A stretch of DNA of 64,000 nucleotides, taken from positions 124,001 to 188,000 of the forward strand of contig NZ_JAQOMS010000002.1 in the NCBI RefSeq assembly GCF_028401425.1, given 5' to 3'. Each line of letters begins with the position of its first letter. The first letter of the stretch is position 1. Origin of the DNA: Psychrosphaera algicola (GTDB taxonomy: Bacteria; Pseudomonadota; Gammaproteobacteria; Enterobacterales; Alteromonadaceae). Below the pieces are notes generated by a model. It saw only the letters and a program-made list of their open reading frames with translations. It had not been told where the DNA came from and did not search any database. Below, piece after piece: positions 49,996-62,396 of this stretch. A program made the position numbers and the translations under genes.

Positions 49996-51774
49996 ATGGA
50001 TGTTGTAAAAAGTCGGTGGGCCGTCATTTTTTACCTAGCCGTATGTTTATTCTCAAACACGGCTAACGCGCTATCCCCTATAGAATGTAATAACAAAGAT
50101 GCCTTTTTACAGGAAGTGTACTCTTCAATTGAATTACTCAATGTAACGGATCTCAAAAATAAAACTCATATACTATCAGCACTTTGTTTTGATCAATCAC
50201 ACCTCACATTTACTAAACTTGCCATCGCAGATGCAGAAGACGACGGACGAAGCATTGTTGAACTTAGAGATAAGATCGCTAATCAGCATTTGCTAAATAA
50301 AAATAATCCTTACTTTCATTGGCAGCTGTTTACGGTATTACAAAGTCACTATTGGGATGTCGATTATCAAGTAGCCATTGAAACCCTTTCGAAACTGAAC
50401 GTTTACCTTAACCCGATTGCTAACACTGAGATTGAAGTAAGACTGTTTGTATTAATCGGAAATTTATACTGGAATGCAGAGACCGAGCTGCAATTGGAAC
50501 ACCAAGCTTACTACAAAGAGGCGTTGCGTTTTGCTCAGCAACAAGGAAATAAAGAGTTACTGGCTTATGTTTTGTATCATATCGGTGACTCCATTCCTTT
50601 AAGGAATGTTGATTCTGAACGCGAATTTTTGGCAAAAAAAGGCAATGGCTACAGTTAATTAACAATATGCCAAGTAGTGTTACAAAAGCGGATGTGCAAT
50701 TGTTGTTAGGCACAGCCAATGTTGGAAATACAGCACAATCAAATATTCGCTTTGTTGAAAACAGTATAGAATTATTCGATATGTTTGGTGTGCGACGTTC
50801 TTCGATCAGCGCTAGGGTCAGTTTGGCTGAGTTATTATTTGAATATGGTTTGTATGACAATACAGTAGCGGTTATCAACGACTTACTCACAGAAAAAATA
50901 CTTACTGGTTTGGATAAATCCAAGTTATATAAATTCCTATTTTTAATCTCTAAGAATCACAATAACTTTGAACAGGCAATTGTGTGGCAGGAATACTATT
51001 ACGAATCAATTTTAGAACAGTCGTTACCTGAAGAAAGCTTAGACATGTTGTTAGCAAATTATAAAGTGGCCGAACAAAAAATAAGGCAATGTTACTGGAA
51101 CAAACACTTAAAGTATCTGAGCTTAAAATTGAAAATAACAAACAACATATGGTTAATTTATTTTTACTTGTTGGTCTACTCATCGTTGGGCTTTCGTTTG
51201 TATTATTTATGTATCAGAAAAATCATAAATCAAAACTAAAATATGAAAAATTAGCAACCACAGACACATTGACTGGTGAAAAAATAGATATTCAATCTTA
51301 CAATGTGGTGAAAGGGAAGTAGACGTTTCAAAACGTACTGGTATTCCGATGACCGTTGCGCTTGCAGATATTGATGACTTTAAAAAGATTAATGACCAGT
51401 ATGGACATGACATAGGTGACGAGGCGTTAAAACTGTTTGCGGATGCTTCGAAGTCAGCAGTTAGAAGTATTGATTATTTTGGTCGGTATGGTGGTGAAGA
51501 GTGGTTATTTATTCTGCCAAATACCACAGAGGCAGAAGCTAACGCCTTGTTTAAGCGGATCTCAGTTAAACTCAGTAATAGCAGACAAGAACATGGTTTA
51601 AACCATATGACATTTAGTATGGGCGCTGTGGATTTGCATGGTGGTCACAACACCTTAGAGCAACTGATCAAAATAGCTGATGAACGTCTATATACTGCAA
51701 AAAACAACGGTAAGAACCAAGTTTGTGTCAACCCAACGGATCAAGTGCTTAATGTAACATTATCTAATGCATAA
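49996..51774 (+). CDS. exported TPR-like sensor with C-terminal GGDEF domain, frameshifted
   Basis: Membrane diguanylate cyclase of the TPR-TM-GGDEF type. Signal peptide to about residue 26 (LAVCLFSNTANA), a helical periplasmic region (YYKEALRFAQQQGNKELLAYVLYHIGD), one membrane helix (VNLFLLVGLLIVGLSFVLFMYQ) and the GGDEF domain (ALADIDDFKKINDQYGHDIGDEALK, FGRYGGEEWLFILP). The active-site loop reads GGEEW, with Trp at the last position instead of Phe. Indels near 50635, 51090 and 51290. About 592 residues. Confidence 0.84.
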
Positions 51775-52111
51775 AAAACACCTGCGATAAGCTAGGGGAT
51801 TTTAGCGCTTTAGTCCCATTTAATTAGACCGCTTCTGTTGATACTAGACGCTTATATATCTACATTTCATTTTAATAACCTCTGACATTGGATGTCATTT
51901 AACACTTAATTGCCACCGTCCTAAATCAATTTTAACTTCCATTTTTATATGATGCTAAATTTTGGCTAATATGACCACATATTGGTTTTGGAGTTTATTT
52001 TGTTTTTGATTTTTTGTATCGAATTTTATTTAAGTTATTGTTAATTATATATATTAAATGTTGGCACCCTCGTTGCAAAATAGAAAATAACTAAACATGA
52101 GGATTAAAATT
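51775..52111. other. intergenic region, promoter of the DUF3718 gene
   Basis: AT-rich, no ORF seen; the stretch 52000-52100 probably holds the promoter. Confidence 0.45.
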
Positions 52112-52450
52112 ATGAACAAATTAACTAAAACACTTTCAACAATCGTATTAACTCTTTCAACAATTGGTATGGCAAATGCGGCAAATTCAGTTGTCGCTGC
52201 TGATGATTATGTCACCACTAACCTATGTGTTGTTGCAGCACAAGGAGATCGAATTAAACTGCACAAAGCAATTAAAGACTCCCGTTTAAGTAAAAACTTC
52301 ATTGCAGAAAAAGTTACGTGTAATGACCAGAACATCTTAGCTTTTGTGGAAGCGCACGCTGAAAATCCAGCCAAAATTAATAATCTACTGATGAATGGTC
52401 AGTATGATACTCAAGTTAAAATTACTGACTTAGCCGCTGTACAATACTAG
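52112..52450 (+). CDS. DUF3718 family exported protein
   Basis: 112 residues with a signal peptide (LSTIVLTLSTIGMANA) from ATG 52112, which has GAGGA upstream (the longer reading from 52097 is unnecessary). The mature part DDYVTTNLCVVAAQGDRIKLHKAIKDSRLSKNFIAEKVTCNDQNILAFVEAH fits the DUF3718 pattern with two Cys that likely form a disulfide. This family is common in Alteromonadales and has no known function. Confidence 0.82.
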   Translation: MNKLTKTLSTIVLTLSTIGMANAANSVVAADDYVTTNLCVVAAQGDRIKLHKAIKDSRLSKNFIAEKVTCNDQNILAFVEAHAENPAKINNLLMNGQYDTQVKITDLAAVQY

Positions 52451-52454
52451 GCAA

Positions 52455-52522
52455 CGTCGTTTGGACTGATGTAAGCGGTCAGACTCAAAATCTGAATGTA
52501 AACATACAGGGTTCGATAATGA
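52455..52522 (+). other. tRNA-Leu(CAA)-like remnant
   Basis: TCAGACTCAAAATCTGA gives a five-pair anticodon stem with loop CTCAAAA (anticodon CAA), followed by a short variable arm and GGGTTCGATAATG, which resembles a T arm. The acceptor stem does not pair, so a pseudo-tRNA at best. Confidence 0.4.
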
Positions 52523-52530
52523 TTTAACTC

Positions 52531-52558
52531 AAAAGTGAGCTTATTGCTCACTTTTTTG
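52531..52558 (+). terminator. rho-independent terminator
   Basis: AAAAGTGAGC and GCTCACTTTTTT form a ten-pair stem around TTATT; terminates the DUF3718 transcript. Confidence 0.85.
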
Positions 52559-52653
52559 TGGGTGGTGAAAACCTGTGATTTTTCTATTAATTTTCCTATA
52601 TAGTGGCGCTACACTATTCAGTATTTTTACTTAAAAAGGAATTTACGGCCTCA

Positions 52654-53567
52654 ATGCATAACTTTCTAAAAAAGGTTTATCTGCGGTTCGCTCTGTGGCT
52701 GATAAGGCTTCAGAAGAGTTAACGTCGGGTTATACCCTTGTTAAAGAAAAGGTAAACGGGCTGCCGATATTTATGTCGGCAGAACAATCGGGTAACTACG
52801 ACGATACCGAATACGATGAAAAACACTACTTTGTTATCCCCTACGAGCTATCTGACTATAAATTTGCGTTACATACAATGCGGTGTTTACCAAACGGCGT
52901 ACCAGAAATTAATAATCTTCCGAAAAAACGTATTTTCCATTTCCCGAACGAACATTCGGAAGAAATGCTTAAAGGTTTTATGCGTCAATCTGCTGAGACG
53001 TTGGTTAGGACTCGAAACGATGGAAAACTAAATAGTCTTGAATCGTTAGCCAACCAAATTGATTTACTTGATAAAAAGCTCACCTATGGCATGTTGTTAG
53101 TGGGTGGTCTGGCGGCGATTGTAAATCCTCTATTAGGGGCTGGAATAGCAGCTAAAGCACTCATACCGAGCGTTGGTGGCTTACTTAATAGATACGGACT
53201 GCGTCCCACGGGTGAAAAGCTTTCTCAGTATCAATTAGATAAATCGATAAAAGAAGCAGAAGCACATATTGCTAAGGAATTTGAAGGTGCGGATACCTTG
53301 CAAGTTATTAATCCGATCTTACAAGAATTAGAGTTTGCGCTAAGGACGACTCAATCACAACATGACCCGCTAACTGACCCAAGCCTTGCTGATGGCAGCA
53401 TTAAAGAGTTGGACGATGATAGGTGGCGTGAGTTAACTGAAAAAGCGATTTGTCATGTTTATAAGGAAGTTTATGAAGACAGTAGGTTGCATAAACAAGC
53501 CTCACTTGGACCGGAAGATCTAAGATGGTTACAAACACTCTTTTATGTTCATGATAGAAACATCTAG
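52654..53567 (+). CDS. hypothetical protein with central hydrophobic segment, frameshifted at start
   Basis: ATG 52654 (HNFLKK) reads into the main frame if an A6 run near 52671 has one base missing; the main frame continues ADKASEELTSGYTLVKEKVNGLPIF. About 304 residues. A Gly/Ala-rich hydrophobic stretch (MLLVGGLAAIVNPLLGAGIAAKALIPSVGGLL) lies in the middle and the C-terminal third is acidic and helical. No family recognised. Promoter region follows the terminator, so it is a single-gene unit. Confidence 0.7.
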
Positions 53568-53689
53568 TCTCGAGCAACTGGAACATATAATAAAACTATT
53601 AATTTCTTAGTAAATACCTAAAATGGCAGCCATTAAATTATTCTAAGTACCTGTTCTTAGTTCTTGAAATCAAATCCTAAAGTTTATAC

Positions 53690-54217
53690 ATGAAATTATT
53701 GAAGTCAGCTGTTCACCCTGAAATACGAGATCTTTCTGCCCCAACGTTTACCCGTAAAGCGGCACGCGCCATCGTGCTTAAGGGTGAAGATATATTGCTT
53801 CTTTACACCCAAAGATACCATGACTACACATTACTAGGAGGTGGCATAGATGACTGTGAAACCCATGTAGAAGGATTAATAAGAGAATTGCGAGAAGAAA
53901 CCGGTGCTCATTCAGTAACTAATATTAAAGAGTTTGGTTTATATGAAGAATTTCGGCCATGGCACAAAAGTGACTTTGATATTGTCCACATGGAATCTTA
54001 TTGCTTTGTGTGTGATATCGATAGTGAATTGTTGACCACAAAATTAGAACCGCACGAAATTCAAAATGGCATGACACCGGTTTGGATCAATATTTTTGAT
54101 GCCATAAAGCATAATGAAGAAACCTTAGCGAGCAACCCTAAAAAAGGATTGTCTATTGTCAGAGAAACCTTTTTATTAAAACTTATTGTTAAGCAATTAT
54201 TGGGATTACAAAACTAG
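53690..54217 (+). CDS. Nudix hydrolase
   Basis: 175 residues, intact. The Nudix box GGIDDCETHVEGLIRELREETGA (residues 51-73) matches GX5EX7REUXEEXGU fully. Hydrolyses a nucleoside diphosphate linked to some group X; the preceding YHDYTLLGGG resembles ADP-ribose/ADP-sugar type enzymes, but the substrate cannot be set. Stands alone, convergent with the GGDEF-EAL gene downstream. Confidence 0.92.
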   Translation: MKLLKSAVHPEIRDLSAPTFTRKAARAIVLKGEDILLLYTQRYHDYTLLGGGIDDCETHVEGLIRELREETGAHSVTNIKEFGLYEEFRPWHKSDFDIVHMESYCFVCDIDSELLTTKLEPHEIQNGMTPVWINIFDAIKHNEETLASNPKKGLSIVRETFLLKLIVKQLLGLQN

Positions 54218-54256
54218 TAAGGAAAACCACTGATTTACATCTTGTTTGAAATAAAG

Positions 54257-56235
54257 TTAGTCGATTTCAATTGACTCACCACGTTGGTCAACTTGATGCG
54301 ACAGATTTGTGGTAGAAGGTGAAACGCCACTTTGGAGATAACTTGGGATATTTTCCAACTCTAACGGGCGAGAATGAAAATAACCCTGAAGATATTGCAC
54401 TCCAAGTTTTTTAAGGGCATTGGTTTGTTTTTCTGTTTCGACACCTTCCGCGATGACCAAAAAGTTAAAAGAGTCTGCAATATTGATAACGGCAGTCACA
54501 ATGGCTGCACCATTTGAATCCATTTTAGCGACAAATGAACGATCTATTTTGACCATATTTACCGCTAAATCTTGCAATACAGATAGCGATGAATACCCTG
54601 TTCCAAAGTCATCGATAGAGACTTTAATTCCCATTCTTTGAAGTTGTTTTATCAGGTTAGATGTCGAGTCGAAATCGGCAACAAAAACTGACTCGGTTAT
54701 TTCAAGATGTAATAATTCTGCCGGCAGCCCACTGTTTAAAAGAGCATTTTTAACAATATTGATAAAATTTTCATTTTGAAATTGGATCACTGAAACATTC
54801 ACGCAAACAGCTACGTTACGTCCTATGCCCCATTGACTCGCGTGCTGACAAGCATGATTGAGTACCCAGGCGCCGATTTCGTGAATAAGGCCATATTGTT
54901 CAGCAATGGGAATAAACTCATCTGGTGGTATGTTTTCATCTTCATTTCGCCATCGAAGTAGGGCTTCAAATGCCGCTATTGTGTTATCTTCTGAGCGGAT
55001 TATAGGTTGGTACACTATCCTGAGTTGGTGTTGTTCAATTGCTTTGGTCAAACCGTTTTTTAAACGTAACTCTTTGGAGTAAAGTTTTTCCATCTGTTCT
55101 GAAAACACTCCAACGGTAGAGCGCATTTGCTTCTTTTGAAAATACATTGCCATGTCGGCTAATTGAATTAGGCGATCTTCAGTCCTCGCATGTTCTGGGT
55201 ACAAAGCGATACCAATAGTTGCACCTACCGATAAAACACCGTTTTCAATTTTGTGGTGTTCCGACAGCTTTTCAATTAATTGTTTTGATTTTTCTATGGC
55301 ACTTGATTGGCGGGTATTGGTAAACACGATAATAAATTCGTCACCGCCCCAACGACATAACAATTGTGACTCTAACGTATAGGCTTTAAGGCGATTGGCT
55401 GTTTTCTTTAAAATTTGGTCTCCAGCCTTATGCCCAATTGAATCATTTATTTTTTAAAGCCATCGAGGTCAATAAACAGCAATGAGAAGGGCTCTATTGG
55501 TTTAGATACCATCATTTTTAGCGCGTCTAAAAATGCCGTGCGGTTGTATAGCCCGGTAAGGGATCCAAATTGGATAATTCATAGATTTTTTGAGTACGTT
55601 GTTTTACTTTTTCTTCCATCCGGTGCACTAAAACCGCGTTTTCATTTTTTAAAAATAATGCATTTCGCGTGAAATCAGCCGATTTTTTTGATGTTGCCAA
55701 CATAACAAAGCCAAATGCTAAACCGAGGACACCGAGGAGTTGTAATGCCTCTATATCGGAAAAAGTAAACCAATGGCGCCGGGGACGAGCAAAATAACCG
55801 GATAAAACATCGAAGTGTATTTGTGAGCCGCAAGTATCGTTGCCGCACCACCAGCCATTGAAGCGACAGTAATAACGGTGGTGGTCAATTCTATACCGCT
55901 ACTATGTGTTGTGGCATAAACTAGATAAGTGGTCCATACAATAGCGGTTGAATTAACCCCGATAATAAACCGTGTGATTGCTTTTTTCCGTCAAAGTCGG
56001 TGTTTTTTTCTTTAAAATTCCACCACATAGCATCAATAAATCGAAGAGAAAGGACGGCTGCCATTATCGGCCACCATACTGTTTTGAAATCGGCGGTTTG
56101 CGGGTTGTCAAAAGCAAAAACTAAAAAGCTAGAGGTGAGTAAAGTGATTAAAATACCAGAAATGGCGTTACCATATAACAGCACAGCCGCATCTTGTTCG
56201 ACGTGCTTATTTAATTCCAAATTATTTTTGTTCAA
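54257..56235 (-). CDS. membrane GGDEF-EAL protein, frameshifted
   Basis: c-di-GMP cyclase/phosphodiesterase of about 660 residues. N-terminal membrane sensor with about five or six helices (AISGILITLLTSSFLVFAF, TVWWPIMAAVLSLRFIDAMWW), a GGDEF domain split by an indel near 55445 (FIDLDGFKKINDSIGHKAGDQ; LCRWGGDEFIIVF) and an EAL domain with FEALLRWRNED, LHLEITESVF, DDFGTGYSSLSVLQDL and KIDRSFV, all catalytic residues present. Other indels near 55560, 55770 and 55920. With both active motifs intact it could work in either direction. Confidence 0.87.
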
Positions 56236-56357
56236 AAAAACAATCTTACTTCTATTTAGACTATGACCTTAACCATAGCCTAAATTTAATAAAAAGCGCG
56301 TTTTGCATTACTAAAATGGCGGTTTTGTAAAAATATGCTATTCCATTGTATTTAGCA

Positions 56358-59300
56358 CTATCTAAGTAGCCAGCTAAATTGCAACTTTTGCCAAATTCCT
56401 TGCGGTGCAATAAGGGCTTTAATTGCGGTTTTACATTTGCGATGAAAGCCATCACATACGGTCATCCCCGCGACCACGTTATACCTATTTCTAAGTTCGT
56501 TAAGTTTGGGCTTTATTGCTAAAATGCTGTTGTGTTTTTCGCTTTTCTCTAAGTCAGACATAAGATTTAGCGCATCAAATATGTATTGTTCGGTGGCGAT
56601 AAGCTCTCTTTGGTCAATTAAATTAAGCTCTTCGGGGACAATTTGATTTGTTTGGATCCAGTTATCGGCATGACTCCACACTAACAAGTTATGCAAAGTG
56701 TGATCGGCATCTACTTGTAGTCCTTGATGAATAATTGGGCTGGCATCTTGGCCTCTGTCGAGCATTAATAAACAAACTGCATAATTGTAAAATCCTGCCA
56801 TTGGTAATTTAGATAGGTCGTCAATTCCATCAAATAAATGGATCACATTATAATAGTGACCCGCTTGAATATAGACATCCATTAGCCTCATGACTAACTG
56901 GTCATCTTGATGTAAACGAGACTTGTTATCTGCAATCATTTTGTCGTCTGGTATTTCACTTTTTTCATGTAGATAGTCGAGAATGCTTGAAAATGCGCCG
57001 GCCCAACTGGGTTGCGATTGAATGGCCTCGATTTGTACGAGTAACTTATTAACCGGTTTGCGTTTATTATGCAGAAGAAACTTATCTGCCCATAAACTCG
57101 ATTGCATGCGGCCACAATTTTCAAGTTGCAGACTCAACAGTTCGATGAGTTTTTCAGATGGAACATGATTGTTTAAACTTTTATATGCATGGTGCAAGGT
57201 GCCGTATATATCGCAGTGGTTGCTTATTAGCAACGTAAAGGCGTCAAGAGCTTCATCAATTTTATGAAGTTGGGTCAATACATTTACTTTCCTTGCGAGG
57301 GCAAAGTTTACCAAGCTAACTTTTTCATATTCAACTAAGCATGTCAGGGCAGCGTCAAACTGTGCCAAGTCGACTAATCGGTCGACGTAAGTCAGCATGA
57401 TATATTCATCGCTCGGTGAAAGTTCATAAGCCCGTTTTAGACAATCCGTAGCTTCTTGTTTATCGCCGTAGGCTAAAATTTGTTCTCCTGCAACGCACAA
57501 AACGTCTGGGTCGTGTGGGTTTAGTGTAATGTGCCGTTGTGCAGCTTCAACCGCTCGTAATTTAGATTTATCGTCGTGTTCAATCAGTCGATCGAAAATG
57601 CCATAGAGTTTTTGCCAAGCTTGAATTAACCCACTTTTATTAAACAATAATTGATAGAGTACTGTCGCGGCCTCATCGTCTCTACCTGTTTGAGATAATA
57701 GTTCAGCTTTCGCAGTGGCTAATTCCACGGGCAATTGTTCTCCCAGGAGTTGAATTGAGTAGGTCTATCGCAGCGGTAAATTCACCTTGTCGTGTATATA
57801 ATTGCGACAGTTGGGCGTAGCTGGACTCATCCATTGGATCGCATTGAATCGCCTGTTCAATGCAGCGCTTTTAGTTTGTCTGTCATCGGCTAAAAAGGCT
57901 TTGAAACGCCATGTTGGTGCTAAATGTGGCTGATGAGTCGTGAGTTCATTTGCTAACTCGAATGCTTGCTCAGGCACCCCTAATTCGGCCGTTATTTCTT
58001 GAAGTTGCTCCCAGCCCCACGGGTAATCAATATTAAAACGAATGGCTTGTTTCAGATGAGTTAAGGCTTCTTGTTTTTTATTTAATTTTAATGCGTAATC
58101 AGCGTAAAAGCCATGCAGTATACCGTCAAGACTATTGTGACTTAAGCAATCCGCTATGGTTTGCAACGCTTGATTTAAGTTGCCTTGTTTTTCGTATAGC
58201 TCCGATTGTTTTTTGGCAACTGTGTCCCAAGATGGATTTATCTTTAGTGCCTTTTTAGTGCTCTCTATCGCTGCTGAAATATCCCCAATGGCGAGCTCTA
58301 TATCGGCTTGTTCACTGTACATTCTTGGAATTAGCGGAAACTTTTCCTGACCGGTGTTAAGGATCTCAATGGCTTTATCCATCTTATGAAACTGACTGTA
58401 AAACTGCGCTGCGATGCAGTATGTAAACCACTCGTTGTGATAGCGAACTAACAACATGTCGACAAAATCTTGCAATTCACTTTCCGGCAGTAAGTGTTGT
58501 CCTTCATGCCAGTAATGCCAAATTCCACTGTCTATTGAATGTTGCTTTAAGAGCAATTGTTTAACAAAGGCGAGGGAGTTTTGCTTTTCTTCGCGACTCG
58601 AAGTGGTTGCCGTGATCAGCCAAAGAGCGGTGCTATTATCAACATCGATGTTTAACGCTTGTTTTGCTAGATGTGTTGCTTGTTCGAAGTCGTTACAATA
58701 GTAATAACACTTAGCTAAAAACGCCGTTTGGAATGGTCCACAATTATGTCGTTGGTATGCTTCTTGTGCTTGTTTTAACGCTTCTGGATATTGATTTAAT
58801 TGCAAATATGCATTGATTAACGTTTGATGCAAAAACCAATTGTCTGGTCGCAACGCTAACCCAGTGACTAGGTTATCAACGAGAAATTGAGGATCGTTAT
58901 GCCAGTTGGCCGCATAGACATAAACAGATGAAATTTTAGGGTGTTGTTTAATGAGTGACTGTAACTCTAGATTGAGTTTTTCAGTTGCCCCAAATTTACT
59001 TAAACTCTGGAAATATAGGTTGGCAATGTCAGTAATAAAAGGGGCGTCAGAATATAACTGGTAATAACAGTTACAGGCTTGTTCCATCAATCCCTGTAAT
59101 TCATTTAACCGGGCAGTTAATTTTACCCTTAGACGTTCGGATAGGACGTCTTTTTACTTTCAATTAGTGCTTGTAAGGCTTCAATTTCTCCAACGTCGGC
59201 TAAGGCAAAGGCGAGTGTTGAAACCAAGTCACTGTCTTTTGGATGCATGGTTAACGCATTTTGCAGTACTTCAATTCCCTTGGCTTTTTGATTGATAATG

Positions 59301-61396
59301 CAATAGGCGTGGTAAAGTGAAATTGCGGGTGAGGCCGAACGTTCTTGATACTTTTCTACGCGTCTTTGTAACCAAGAAAGGGCACTTTCACTTTCACCTA
59401 AAATGTTGGCCATTTTAAAGTAGTTTTCTACATAAACCGCGTTAGTTTCGCTCATGCAGTGACTAATAAAGTAATATTCTTTGGCCTTTAAAAACTCTTG
59501 AATTGCCCAATAATAATTGCCGATAGAGTAGTAAACCGAAGCGCTTCTGCATCCAATAGTTTTTAATCTTAATAAAAGTTTTTCTACTAATTTGGGGTTT
59601 TCTGAAGTGTCACATATTTCATTAAATAGGGTTTCTGTAAGGTCGAGATTGTGATTTTTGTCTAAATAATCACTAAGCCACTTTAACGCGCCTTTACGGT
59701 CACCTAAGTCACGGATACAGAAATATTGTGAATTAAGTAATACGGTTTCATTTGGGGCTATGGCAAGTAATTTATCGTTGGCGGATTGGATCAGTTTGGT
59801 ATCGTTGAAAAAACACGCCAAATCGCGTTCCATAATTTGGGTCAAGCGATGATCAGGCGCAATTGTTTTCATTTGCTCAAACACACTTGTCATTTTGTCA
59901 GCGTCTTGTACTTGCCTTGCGAGTTGATATTGATCTTGAATTGGGAATATGTGACGACAAGTTGTGTCGATAAAATCTAATGTGTGACTGTTTTCTTTAG
60001 GCACAAAAGCCATGCAACGAGCGCCAAGAAACGATTCTTTTTCTATGGTTTCGTCTATCAACATTTCCTGCATCGCAGGCGAACTCGGATCCATGATATA
60101 CATGCTGCCGTGGGGCAAATTATAGCCGATTACGGCTTGCATATGAGAGCTAAAACCCGATGTGGTGACTAAAGCAAAAGGAATGTTTTGATCAATTAAG
60201 TTAATCAAAAGTGGCTTTGTTAGTTCAAACTCTGCAAAAGAAAAATCATGGTCTCTGAGCCATTGTCGTTCTTTGGTGTCTGGCGTGCCATCAAAACAAA
60301 TATCTTCAGCGATAAGCTCAGAGTCATATTGCTTGCCAAAAAACTCGCAATCGCTGCCATTGTAGTGGGTGCGCAAGTCAGGTGTTTTTGTCGGTAAAAG
60401 GGCACATCGAGAATTTTTTACCAGCACTGACGTGTTCATTGATGTTTTCGTTTTGGTCAGTGTTTTGGTTAGTTTTGGCTCCTAATGCCGTTTGTTTAAA
60501 CGTGTCTATGTTGCGACAAACCGCTTGCCAGTAGTACTGTTTACTTTGCTTTAACACCTGTTGGCCTTGTTCAGTGTCACCTTTTGCGAGTAAACACTGG
60601 CCATGTAATATTAAATAGTTGCGTTTGCTTTGACGGTCTTCTGCTATTTTTAGCGCATCATATTTTTGTAATGCGAGTTCACATTGTGGCCAATTTAAAA
60701 GTTCGGCGTAACTTGTTGCACAGTTTAACCACATTGACGCTGATTGAAATTTGGGTAGTTCACGCCAATAAATGTCGATCGCAAATTCTAGGCCTTTAGC
60801 GTGCTGAGCTGAATTAAAATAGGCACGTAAAGTTGATACTTTAGGCTCGGATTCATATAGGGATTTAGCGACATTATAAGCTTGTTCAAATTGATCCTGA
60901 GCAATGAGGTTTGAAATATGCAATATTTCAAACCAAGCCTTGTTATCGGTGACTTGCCGGCCTTTTTCTATTAGTTGTTCAGACTGTTCGTAGTTATGAA
61001 AAAGTCGTTGTAAAATGGCTTCAAATCCAATGATGTCATCTTCATCTTTGGGCTCGGTTATTTGGGATTTTGTCCGGTCAAAAAACTCTTTGGCTAATAT
61101 GCAACCGTCTTTATTAAGTACGTAGTACCAATGATCTTTAAGTTGTTCCGCTTTATCTGGAAATTGTCGATAGAGTTTTAGCGAGATGGCCTCAGCGTTT
61201 CTGTCCCCCCTAAATGCGCATAAATGGCACTGGCAATTTTACGTTGCGCAATGAGTTGCCAACTGTCTATTGGCCCCCAGAGGTTTGTGCTACACGTTAA
61301 GGCATCAGTGTAAAGACCTTGTTTCAATAACGCCTTAGTTTTTGTTACAGCAGTTTTTAATTGCTCATCTTCTTTTTCTACTGCAACTGTCGTCAT
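56358..61396 (-). CDS. giant TPR protein with internal C39-like cysteine peptidase domain, frameshifted
   Basis: Reading across several indels (near 61180, 60400, 60330, 59130, 57770) gives one cytoplasmic protein of about 1680 residues; no signal or membrane helix. N-terminal part (about 330 residues) is TPR-like. Then a papain/C39-like domain: TCAPTTMAAIASF carries the candidate Cys, followed by AEDICFDGTPDTKERQWL, and SSHMQAVIGYNLP with the candidate His and YIMDPSSP. The remaining 1100 residues are TPR units (EQADIELAIGDISAAIESTKKALKINPSW; NPHDPDVLCVAGEQILAYGDKQEATDCLKRAYELSP). Domain order TPR-peptidase-TPR is unusual. Function unknown. Confidence 0.8.
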
Positions 61397-61606
61397 TTAC
61401 ATTCCCTTAATCTTGACTTTAAACGCATAAAATAATTTTTGTTTGAGTGTATAGGTATTGCGAATAAATTAAAACATCAACTGATAAGTTAACCAGAACA
61501 ATGCTTTAGCACTATAAAATATATGTTTTTGTTTGTTATAACGTCGTTTATATAGAGTGTTTTTAAGGTGGGAAATGCATCTAGATTGAGTCGATTTCGC
61601 CCATAG

Positions 61607-61635
61607 TTGACTCGTTGTATACCGGTAGGTACAAT
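61607..61635 (+). promoter_or_regulatory. promoter with TetR operator, upstream of the TetR gene
   Basis: TTGACT, 17 bases, TACAAT; the operator TACCGGTAGGTAC (61620-61632) fills the spacer. Variants of the same operator lie at 63085 and 63118. Confidence 0.8.
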
Positions 61636-61669
61636 TTAACCTCTTTGAATAAATAAGTTTGGGAACATT

Positions 61670-62277
61670 GTGGCGAGCGGCAGAAAAAAGCATTTGATGA
61701 AAACACCGCCTTAAATGCTGCGATGGATGTTTTTTGGCAAAAGGGTTATGTAGGTGCGTCGTTAACTGACTTAACTCAACGTATGGGCATTAACAAGCCA
61801 AGCATGTACAGCTCGTTTGGCAATAAAGAAGCTTTATTTGTAAAAGCCACTCAGTGTTATCTCGATACTAAAATGAAACCCCATTTAGACTTGTTGTTTG
61901 CAGAGGGAGTTGGCCTTAAACAACGTTTAAAAAATCATATGATGTCGGTTGTATCGATGCAATGCAGCGATGACGGAGCCAAAGGCTGTTATCTCGTTTT
62001 ATGCCAATCTGAACTCGAAAGCGGCGAAATTCCTGCAGAAGCTGAAACTTTGTTAAAACAAGCGGATGCAATACCAAAGCAAATTTTCACTGAATTATTT
62101 AAAACGGATCCGGAGTCAATAGAGCTTGGCCTGAACACTAAGGCGGCAGAAAATGCCTTGTGTTTGTACACGACGCTAAAAGGTACCGCAGCTATGGCCC
62201 GTTCAGGTGTCGATAAAGCTCAACTTGAATATAGTGTCGACGCTGTGCTTGCGGGCATAAGCACTCAGCTCCACTAG
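61670..62277 (+). CDS. TetR family regulator, frameshifted near start
   Basis: GTG 61670 begins ASGRKKAFDENTALNAAMDVFW once one A is restored in the A6 run at 61682. Helix-turn-helix: AMDVFWQKGYVGASLTDLTQRMGINKPSMYSSFGNKEALF. The ligand domain has GCYLVLCQSELESGEIP with two Cys, which recalls redox or electrophile-sensing TetR members (inference). About 202 residues. Its own promoter holds an operator that recurs before the CMD gene, so it likely represses itself and that operon. Confidence 0.87.
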
Positions 62278-62396
62278 AATATTCATCTATTCTGTTGTTA
62301 GTTAACCCTGTTTTTATTATTTATGACCGCACCTAAGATTCCATTGTGTTGAAATAGCGCCTCTAAGCTATTGACTATACAATCTGCCTCAATGCC

